Below, in pieces: positions 58,101 through 64,000 of a stretch of DNA of 64,000 nt. The DNA lies in the NCBI GenBank assembly GCA_022575985.1, contig JAKSXM010000123.1:186001-250000 (forward strand), written 5' to 3'. The stretch is from Anagrus nilaparvatae (Eukaryota; Arthropoda; Insecta; Hymenoptera; Mymaridae). A model generated the notes under the pieces. It saw only the letters and a program-made list of their open reading frames with translations, did no database searches and was not told the DNA's origin. Positions within the stretch are counted from its first letter, which is position 1; every line of letters begins with the position of its first letter. A program made the position numbers and the translations under genes.

Positions 58101-60951
58101 TATAGTAAACATTTATACTACGTAATTAATCTATTAATTAAGTCATACGTTATTTACATAGTCAGGTAATTGATAATAATATTATTTACTAACATCTATA
58201 CTAATCTTGTTTTATTTTATTTTATATCACTTTTTCATTGACAATTTTTTATTTAAAAAAGATTACATGTTGATATAATAAAGTACTTATGTCGCATGTT
58301 ATCAATTTTTATGTGATTTAATTTGCGTCTAATTTCTTATTATAATTATTAGAATAATAGGTAATTAACACGTATTCTATCAGATAAAGAATATTTGTAC
58401 TTAATTTTGGTGATATTTTTTTTGATAATTTTATTATGGATATGATAATAATAACCAAATTTAAATATTTTTATATGCCTTTAGTTTTTTGTAAATATCT
58501 TTCTCAAATAGTCATTTTTCAACTTTATTGTTAAGTACGAAATATGTATTATCATCAGGCCTGATTATCATATGTCCGTAAGGAAGCATGATTAATATTT
58601 TGTATAACAGTTGAATTAATTAATTGGAGATAAATTACGTATATATATTTTTTTTTAATTAATTAGTCTAAGAATATTTATAAAATAATTAATTAACTAT
58701 TTAATTATACTAATTAATTATTTGAAAATACAGTGGAACTTGTATGATTAAAACTCAATTTGAAATTATCTAATTCAAAATCTTCTATGATTCGAAATAC
58801 CACGTTGCATTCCGCCCGACTTCCAGTGTATATAATTTGATAGTAAAACTTTTATGAATCGAAATTAAATAGTAAATCTTGGTTTTTTAATCCTTATCAT
58901 TGAAATAAAAAAAATCTAATCCTATCATTAATCTCGAAAAGTCCTTGGTAAATATTTAAGGTTATAATCCTCATAAAACAATATTTAGCTAATGAAAACA
59001 CTCTATTTTTACAGAATGCAGCATGTTACCGTAACACAAGCGAATCAGAAGATAATTCAACAAATGCTGAAGATGATAATAACTGCACATTAAATGTAAA
59101 TTGTGGTGTTGGAGCTTCATCTTCATCTGGATGTTATGGTAGAAATATGACATTTCCACGTCATGCATCAACTTTTCCACATCATAGGCATCATGAATTA
59201 CCTGCTATTGTTACTGAAGGTGGAGAAAATTATAGATTGTCACAAGAGGTATTTAATATTTGATTTTTTTTTCTTAAAGTATTTTTTTTTATGGTCAAAA
59301 ATTGAGAATTTTTATTTACGAATTTACAGTAAGGATTTTATAAATATTTTAAGTACTCGATAATCTCCGAGGAAAAAGAATAATTTTCATTGTTTTCGTT
59401 ACGCTATTTTTTTTCATTTTTACTAACAATAACTGCATGCGATATATAAGTGAATAAATTATTTTATTTATGTTCTTGATCTAACGATCTAAAATTGTAT
59501 CTTTTTGCGTGAATTACTTTTTAAATTTATTTATTTTGCCATAAAATTATTTTCACAAAACGAAAAATGCCGTTAAAAAAGAAGTTACTGTTATTTTTAA
59601 ACTAAATAATTTTTTTAAATAAATTATATGAAATTATTCTACGTGTTATTTTGTTTCAATACTTAAAATTCAAAAAAAAAATTAAACTGACAAAGGCATT
59701 CCGATACAATTGGGACACCAAATTAAATCTTACATTATGGTTAAGGATCGATTTATTATGTTGAAAAATCATGCCCACCATCCGTTCATTCTTGTGGGCC
59801 TTCTGGATATAGAAAGATAAATCCTCATAATATGAAATAGGCGTTTTCAAGCTATTTTCTAAATGACGCTGTCATCTTGTAAGTCAGCTAAAAAGCTCGC
59901 GGTTGGTCTAATTTTTGTGTGTAAGCCGCAGTTTTTTATCACTAATTCTGTTACGGTAATCACTAAACCAGATGCTCGTTTTTGTTACAAAATAACAAAT
60001 TTTTGAATTGTTATTTTGCAAAAATTGCAAATTTAGAATAAATATAAGTTTATTCATTGATATTAAAAATTTTTTTACAAGCTTCCAGTTTCTTAAAATT
60101 TGTTACTTTCTTGTTTCTCTTCAATTATTTGTTTTCGAGATACATGATTAAAGTCAGAGTATATTTTGGGAGAATTAAAGCAAACGGGACGAGTAAAGAA
60201 TTTTTGGTAGCTTGCAAGCTTCATAAAGCTTGCACAAAATTTTTCGGAACTGTGAGACTCAATTTTATCTAACATTTAAAAATTAGTCATTTCAGGCTAA
60301 AAACTAGTATTTGATTTTCTATTCGTGATTTACGGGGCTTGAAAGGTAATAATTACACAAATAACATTATTGGAAGTTGACAGGGTTAGGAACAAAGCTA
60401 CAGCAATATTTTAAAGGTAGCTTAAAAAAAATATTCAAAAATTTACCTTTTGTCCTTTTTAGGGAAAAAAAAGGATATTTACTCTCTTATATCAAAAATA
60501 GAGAATTGTACTTTGATCATTTTTTCAGTCAGTTATAGAACTAAAAAAAAAAAATGCCTAACATAAGTCTAACATAAATGAAATTTTTCAGCATCTGGAA
60601 AATAATTCATGTAGCGAAGGTCATTTATCTGGTATAATGCCTGACGTTGCAATGGCAACTGCATCATTTGGTGCATTGCAATTAGTGGAACAACAAGAAT
60701 TAGAATTAGATCTTGGTGACGGTACTTCACATCATCATCATCATCATCACCATAATCCACAACAACAACAAAATTTATTACAACAACAGCAAACACAAAA
60801 TCAAAGTACCTCTTCTTCTTCATCATCAGCAGGAGGAAGATCTGGTTTAATTCCTCCTCATCAACGCCAAAGATATTTTTCTGCTGGCCTGCCTTCAGCG
60901 CCTTATAATATGTATAATCGCTCAGGCAGTGGACTTCCGCGATTTATATAA
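40161..60951 (+). CDS. BTBD7: BTB/POZ domain-containing protein 7 (BTBD7) orthologue, ten coding exons, 884 aa
   Basis: The coding exons are 40161-40267, 40341-40705, 40795-41345, 41407-41570, 41637-42021, 42094-42246, 42323-42479, 42568-42746, 59015-59248 and 60592-60951; the joined frame is continuous. I chose the start MGASASS because vertebrate BTBD7 begins with the same myristoylation-like MGAxAS; an in-frame ATG at 40020 would add 47 residues. Diagnostic stretches in order are GFATLRKKFI, YKYCTDVDLV with CFPVHRAIL (first BTB), HKSILSARSPFFRNL (second BTB), the BACK region from EEAMELYQ, REPNLLS with VKKRDLS, and a C-terminal MPDVAMATASF block. Vertebrate BTBD7 regulates epithelial cell dynamics in branching organs; the fly-type protein is shorter. 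The last exon carries an eight-His run, Gln-rich and Ser-rich tracts. Intron 8 is 16.3 kb and hosts two antisense genes; the other introns before it are under 100 bp. Confidence 0.93.
42747..43492. other. Start of BTBD7 intron 8
   Basis: AT-rich sequence without exons. The large intron begins here at a good donor (GAA then GTGAGT). Confidence 0.6.
43493..43498 (-). terminator. Poly(A) signal of EcKinase-like gene 1
   Basis: AATAAA on the minus strand, about 200 bp past the stop codon. Confidence 0.4.
43697..44944 (-). CDS. EcKinase/CHK kinase-like protein, gene 1 (415 aa), nested in BTBD7 intron 8
   Basis: A single uninterrupted reading frame of the EcKinase (ecdysteroid 22-kinase-like, CHK) family. 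The kinase-like signatures are in order: a Gly-rich turn GENFGS (~40-44), the Lys of VCKMPP (67), the Glu of FRKEIYFY (88), the hinge VMENLNYSGY (143-152), LAKLHA (174-179), the catalytic loop HNDFWVNN (D263, N268) and the metal-binding IIDFQ (D286) followed by YDYGVNDL. The family transfers phosphate to small hydroxylated molecules, with ecdysteroids and detoxification substrates known in insects; the substrate here is unknown. An acceptor-like TTTTTCAG lies 4 bp before the ATG, so a 5' non-coding exon upstream is likely. It is about two-thirds identical to gene 2 by eye, including identical stretches near residues 33-69. Confidence 0.9.
   Translation of the reverse strand: MPAFDEDLPLQDLEILLQQTLGPSLKVKNSTWKNLTDPGENFGSLIISIDANVLKDNKPETLHLVCKMPPKSEYLFDLFSCPSTFRKEIYFYSKIAPTFLKFQLENGIDNDNLTKLVPHFYGGRINLNKINGLDQFDSQAAIVMENLNYSGYSSQDRIMGMDKEHMEFGVRELAKLHALVIGYRENNPNKFPEIFNPGMVPRTVNEVLINFVTGMINKAAEDLKHMKGAQPYMEMVYKTLEHEAIMRHNLKLEEKWKTFAHNDFWVNNMLFKHNSNGKIESMKIIDFQLCSYDYGVNDLIFFLISSAKKDVIDNHLNDLITLYYETFIDFLKSVKVDVKKFSRESFDKILKESAPLKFPQCIMMVKVIKAIPGTAPDVNNFESREVFINMGNGKNYDDKLLHVLQTFVNQKWLIQ
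45000..48003. other. Upstream region or intron of EcKinase-like gene 1
   Basis: No exon is recognised. It contains a hairpin at 46587-46707 (ATCCTTTTGAGAAAAAAAAT against the complement of TTTGACATTAAAGAAAAAAT), (AAT)n tracts near 47170, and fragments resembling the palindrome at 25868-26215. Confidence 0.45.
48004..48085 (-). promoter_or_regulatory. Conserved block upstream of EcKinase-like gene 1
   Basis: On the minus strand it reads TTTACTTGACAGTCGAGTTT, then TCATCGTTAG and TACGG, preceded by GAAAATTGTTGAGGAGGGTC. The same words in the same order lie upstream of gene 2 at 55540-55632. The conservation and the spacing (3 kb and 5.5 kb before the start codons) suggest a shared promoter or first exon copied with the gene. 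No coding role is evident. Confidence 0.5.
48086..48817. other. Spacer between the two EcKinase-like genes
   Basis: AT-rich with no exon. The end of gene 2 lies to the right and the putative promoter of gene 1 to the left. Confidence 0.5.
48818..50053 (-). CDS. EcKinase/CHK kinase-like protein, gene 2 (411 aa), nested in BTBD7 intron 8
   Basis: A tandem duplicate of gene 1 with all catalytic elements kept: GENFGS, VCKMPP (Lys 67), FKEIYFY (Glu 88), IIMENLNFSGY, LAKLHA, HNDFWVNN (D259, N264) and IVDFQ (D282) with YDYGVKDL. The C-terminal third is nearly the same as gene 1 (from FFLISSAKKDVI on), while the part between the hinge and the catalytic loop has diverged more. This suggests relaxed constraint or selection there, or gene conversion at the ends. 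An acceptor-like TTTTTTTAG lies 11 bp before the ATG, so a 5' UTR intron is likely, as in gene 1. No signal peptide or membrane segment; probably cytosolic. Confidence 0.9.
   Translation of the reverse strand: MPESNEPLPLHDLESLLQETLGPSIKVKSTTWKNLTDPGENFGSLIISIDANVLKDNKPETLHLVCKMPPDSDYLLNLFNSPISFFKEIYFYSKISPIFLKFQLENGIDKDNLIKLVPQFYGGRMSLNGLEQFDSQAAIIMENLNFSGYSSPDRVLGMDREHMEFGVKELAKLHALVIAYKEKNPNEFEEIFKPVFIPTANEMAMKCVGGMINNAVQDLKNMKEAQPYMEMIRKTLEHDVIMRHKETGEENWKTLIHNDFWVNNMLFKYDNSGKINSMKIVDFQLTFYDYGVKDLIFFLISSAKKDVIDNHLNDLITLYYETFIDFLKSVKIDVKKFSRENFDKILKESAPLKFSQCIMMVQVIKATPGTAPDVNSVKSEEEFLSIEKGKNYDEKLIHVLQTFVKQNWLIK
50094..51860. other. Upstream region of EcKinase-like gene 2, no gene
   Basis: AT-rich sequence with poly(A) runs (near 51762). 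The open frames at 50484-50749 overlap each other on both strands and have no protein features. Confidence 0.45.
51880..52665. repeat. Dispersed repeat A, fullest copy (foldback)
   Basis: The left arm (GTGTCACCTTTCAAATGCCG, AATTGCTGCCAAATTCGTAA, TTTCTACAAGCTTTAAGTTT) is mirrored by 52240-52435 (AAACTTGAAGCTTGTACAAA, GGTAGCAATTTAAAAATTGG, GCGTTTGAAAGGTGATAC). A unique right part follows: TTTGGTTAACTTTTGAGG, GAGCCCTACATTTCTAGGCC and the end TGAACTCCCCTTGT. Confidence 0.7.
53193..53605. mobile_element. Foldback element with ~160-bp arms
   Basis: The left arm 53193-53355 and right arm 53450-53605 are inverted copies; for example GAGAATCTAGTAAATTTGAG pairs with CAAATTTACTAGATTCTC, and CCTGAAGCCAAAAAGC pairs with GCTTTTTGGCTTCAGG. 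The spacer is about 95 bp. It has no gene; the open frames on both strands reflect the inverted repeat. Confidence 0.8.
54236..54280. repeat. Short perfect hairpin
   Basis: GTTAAGGTTAAATAA, a 4-base loop and its exact complement; a few flanking bases also pair (TACT against AGTA with a mismatch). It could extrude as a cruciform or fold in the pre-mRNA. Confidence 0.7.
54650..54850 (-). repeat. Repeat C, copy 2 (inverted)
   Basis: Read on the minus strand it has CATGGAACATGTTCAC, a run of ATTATAACAAGTC and ATATTCTAAGTCC units and a C-rich stretch (GGAACCCCCGCCCCCACC). This matches the order in copy 1 at 22860-23170. Confidence 0.5.
55540..55632 (-). promoter_or_regulatory. Conserved block upstream of EcKinase-like gene 2
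   Basis: On the minus strand it contains GAAAATTGTTAGGGTCAAAG, then ATTACTTGACAGTACAGTTT, TCATCGTTG and TACGG, in the same order as the block at 48004-48085. It is the best candidate for the promoter or first exon of gene 2. The short plus-strand open frame across it (55513-55722) is not considered real. Confidence 0.5.
55633..56880. other. Gene-free stretch inside BTBD7 intron 8
   Basis: AT-rich. The minus-strand open frame at 56174-56458 is Phe/Lys/Asn/Ser-rich with no recognisable domain and no supporting splice context, so nothing is called. Confidence 0.45.
56900..57390. repeat. Dispersed repeat A copy (foldback)
   Basis: The left arm has AATTGCTGCCCAAATTGAAA and CCAAGCTCTAAATTTCC; the right arm has the inverted counterparts (TTTTGAAAACTTCGAGCTTG, GCGACCTATAAAACATAATT, GATGAGAGAATTGGTGATG). 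Arms ~170 bp around a centre with paired ACTCTGACTTTAAA-like words. Confidence 0.6.
57470..57680 (+). repeat. Repeat C, copy 3
   Basis: TATAATTCTAAGTCCTT, ATTATTTTAATCTC and ATTATTTTAAATCCC units are followed by TTTGACCCCACCCTTC, ATCGGACACATTTGACCC and AACATGTTCCATTC, as in copies 1 and 2. Confidence 0.5.
57690..59014. other. Last part of BTBD7 intron 8
   Basis: AT-rich with no exon before the acceptor at 59013-59014. CAGTGGAACTTGTATGATTA at 58732 resembles the terminal repeat of pogo/Tigger-type short elements, as does GTACTGGAACCTCGAATATC near 5258. No partner end was found, so no element is called. Confidence 0.4.
59249..60591. other. BTBD7 intron 9
   Basis: A 1343-bp intron between the last two coding exons. 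Over a third of it is the repeat A copy at 59870-60390. No other content is seen. Confidence 0.7.
59870..60390. repeat. Dispersed repeat A copy in BTBD7 intron 9
   Basis: TTTTTTATCACTAATTCTG and TTTTTACAAGCTTCCAGTTT on the left pair with GGTAGCTTGCAAGCTTCATA and GATTTACGGGGCTTGAAAGG on the right. It is flanked by ordinary intron sequence. Confidence 0.6.
60727..60796 (+). repeat. CAT/CAA codon repeats in the last BTBD7 exon
   Basis: An eight-codon His run (CATCATCATCATCATCATCA-type) is followed within a few codons by CAACAACAACAA Gln runs. Such tracts vary in length between alleles, and the exon stays in frame. Confidence 0.8.
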
Positions 60952-63900
60952 AAATTTAGTTTTTAATTATAAATATATAATATTAATGTATAAATCAAAA
61001 CAAATAATTGATATTATAAATAGAAAAATGCGTTTTACGGGAAACATTATATATATTTTTTTCTTCAATTTAAAAAAAACAAACCCGCGAAAAAAATAAA
61101 TAAAATTCTTGTAAGAAATGTAATATATAATAATTAATTAATAATATACTGCCGATATATAGAAAAATGAAGCATCAAATTTTAAAACAATAATCTATAT
61201 TAATCAGTGTTCGATGATAATTTTTTAAAAATTCTTTATTACCAAAATATTTTCTTTTGTTTTCTTTAAAAAAAAAATAAAGCTTTTTACAATAATATTA
61301 TATTAAATTAATAATTAATAAACGAATCTTTTTGTGATCAAATATATTAATATAATTAGGATAATATTTTTTTAAGTCAAAGTAAAAAAAAAAAATTTTT
61401 TTAATTCAAATTTTTATCGATAAAACAAAAGGCTAAATTTTATTATTATTATTTATTTTTAAATTGTGTATTTAAATTAAATGACACAACGATTATTAAA
61501 TTTTTGTAAATATTAATAATTAATTTTTTTTAGCGTAATTTAATATTTAATGAAAAATGTTATAATATGCTTAATATTGTAATTTGTGTATCGTAACCCA
61601 GTGGTCTTTCTCTGTATTGCATTTTTTTTTTAATTTTAATTTAAAGCTTATATTTTAGTATTGTCGTTAATTGTTTTTTAATTATCTTTTTTGTTTAAAA
61701 ACTAAAAAAATTCAATAATAATTCTAAACCAACTCAAAATTCTTATAAAAATTTCTTGGAGAGTTACGAATAATTTAAAAAAAAAATTCTTGAAAATACT
61801 TAAGAACTCTTCATCATAACGAAATTTTCATAAGAGTTCTGAATCTGTATCAAGAATTGAATTGTAAAGTTGATTAATTTGTTAGCGTGTATTTTGTTTA
61901 TGTTACATATTTATATATTATACTGTTTTCAAAAAAGCAAAAACTAAAAGAAATATAATAACTGCCATTTGCATTTTAACTTATAATAAATAAAATATAA
62001 TAATTGTTTTTATTTAATGAAAAAAATTAAGTTTTCGATGATTGTAAATTAATAAAATTAATATTACAGCTTCCTATTATACCTAGTATAAATAAATTGT
62101 ATATATAAATTAAATGTTTAAATTAAATATGTATATTTACTTATCCATTAATTATTAAATTTTTAAAATGGGTAAGTTAATGTATATAATTTATAATTTA
62201 AAAAGATGTTTCCGATAAAATAAACAATTTTTTATCGTTTACATCTTTCTATCCGATATATAAAATAATTATATTTAATTGTATAAAATAATATAAAATA
62301 TTCATCAGAGATTTAAAAAAAATGTAACAAAATTTTTGTGTCAGCTATAATAAAATTGTAGATTACAAATAAATATTTAAATGAAATTAAGTCTCTTGTA
62401 AAATGAGGCCTACATAAATATTTATTGAGTTTTAAGTAAAAAAATTAAATAATACTATTAATCGAAGCCTATAATAGTGTTATTATACGTAAAAAATATA
62501 TTTGCAACCGATTAAATGGTATAATTAAAAAAATTGTTAGTTAAAAAAAATGATCTTTTATTAATTAAAAAAAGTACCATAATAATACGCACTATAATTA
62601 AAAAAAATATCGTAGTGTATAGTTTATATTAGAAAAAATGTCTACTGTTGTAGAAAATATATGAACGGCTTTTATGGTTAATTAATTATATATATAATAT
62701 CAAAAGAAGATTGTTCAGATTTATATCGATGAAATTGCTTGCACTAAATTTTTTAATTTTGATATTTTATTTGTGGTTACGATTGTAATTATTTATTAAA
62801 TGACCATATTTAAATAAAGGTATATATAAGACTGCAATTTATTTAATTATATTTTTTAACTACTTTTGTGTTAAACATTTATTTATATGATAAAAGATTA
62901 ATTTATAAATATTTCTTCAATATCAAAAATTTGTACAGAAAATACTTATACAGTAAGTAAATTTAATTTTTTAAAACTTATGATTCTGAAATCTCAAAAA
63001 TTATTAAATTATATAAAAAGAAAAGGGTTAATAGCAGAGTGCAGTCTATACGAATATATTAAAAATGATTTTGTGGCCAAAAAATAAAAAGAGGCACAAC
63101 ATCCTTAAAGGACCAATGTATATCTAGTAATTATAATTATATGAAAAAAAAATTATGGATCTCGGTATATAATGCTTGCACAAAAATTGTATAATTCAAT
63201 AAATTAATTTAATGTATTATATTTTTGTCTCACAGCAAATAATCACATATATATTTAATTATTAAACTGATATATATATATATAATAATCACAATTGTAT
63301 AAAATTTCAAAAATAAGGCTAAAAATTAATTTAATATTTTTTTTAATCAAATATATAATCATAATTACCTGATTTTTTTATTAAAACAAAAAAACAGCCG
63401 TTTATCTTGAAAAATTGTCTTCTATAGGATATATATATATATACATAACTGTAATATTTTTTTGAAAAGTGCAATCTGAAAGTAAAAAAATTGTAAAAAA
63501 AATATTTGAAAAAAACTATATACTTATTATTGTTGCGTGAAAAAAACTGTTTAAGTGAATCGAAATTGCTCTATGCTTTCGATTCTTATAGTATCTGTAA
63601 AAAAACCTTAAAAAATTATATTAATGCACTATAATTCTGTGTTTCTATTTTAATCCTTTCCCTTAAATTTCCTATTTTTTTTTTATATTAATTTAAAATA
63701 TGAATACTAATTTTCCTAAACCTGAAATTTAGGAATTGGTTTCCTATATGCTTTTCTTTTTATCAAAATATAATTTAACTTTGCTTTTTATAGAAATATA
63801 TTTTTTTTAAGTTGAAAAAATGTAATATGTTGCTTTTTGTGAATTTACTATATTTCGCGAATGCATAAAAATAAGTAAATTTACGATTTTTATTAAAAGT

Positions 63901-64000
63901 TTACTAATTTTTCACATGAGTAAACTATTTTTACCTTGAATTATCATTTAAAAACTCAAACATTTAAAAATGAAATAATTGAAGATCAAGTAAAATTTTA
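60952..64000. other. BTBD7 3' UTR and AT-rich flank
   Basis: No further gene is seen. Several AATAAA words (61095-61104, near 61277, 61985 and 62812) allow 3' UTRs from ~150 bp to ~1.9 kb. The remainder is AT-rich with short (AT)n tracts near 63270 and 63430. Confidence 0.5.
61095..61104 (+). terminator. First overlapping poly(A) signals after BTBD7
   Basis: Two overlapping AATAAA words, about 145 bp past the stop codon. Confidence 0.45.

Noticed and set aside
1..64000. tRNA, rRNA and CRISPR arrays
   Set aside because: No cloverleaf with a convincing T-arm, no ribosomal stretches and no regularly spaced identical repeats with unique spacers were found.

Overview
The window looks like insect nuclear DNA. 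It is extremely AT-rich (about a quarter GC by eye) and full of homopolymer runs. Its genes have short introns with good GT-AG sites, and the gene families are typical of insects: EcKinase/CHK-like kinases, an F-box/LRR protein, BTBD7 and a P-type THAP transposon. The base composition together with an F-box/LRR gene would suit an aphid-parasitoid braconid wasp or a similar GC-poor insect, but that is only inference.

Layout. Positions 1-540 are a foldback repeat. Positions 1979-3603 are the large last exon of an F-box/LRR gene whose 5' exon(s) I cannot find. An isolated exon of an unknown gene lies at 4063-4151. Positions 4.2-29.7 kb are almost gene-free and carry many inverted-repeat elements. 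The most striking is a 1.8-kb foldback with five ~143-bp units per arm (12760-14581), next to a GC-rich short element (12430-12754). A second ACTCCAGTCA-ended element sits at the centre of a nested palindrome (25672-27321). A small CpG-rich island (20141-20370) could be a promoter.

Positions 29779-31655 (minus) hold a small mitochondrial protein gene, most like cytochrome c oxidase subunit 8. It has one common first exon and two homologous, mutually exclusive last exons, and possibly a third. Just 121 bp upstream of its start codon sits a complete P element (31777-38806). This element has perfect 30-bp terminal inverted repeats closely resembling the Drosophila P termini, an 8-bp target duplication (GCTTCTGC), and an open ten-exon THAP transposase of about 1327 residues with plausible DDE acids. 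Its first intron was itself invaded by a TA-flanked element. I regard this P element as the main find.

Positions 39.3-61.1 kb (plus) are the BTBD7 orthologue, ten coding exons and about 884 aa. Its 16.3-kb intron 8 contains, on the opposite strand, two tandemly duplicated EcKinase/CHK-like genes (43697-44944 and 48818-50053). Both are preceded several kb upstream by the same conserved block, probably their promoter or first exon. The rest of that intron holds copies of a dispersed foldback family (repeat A). Positions 60952-64000 are 3' UTR and AT-rich flank.
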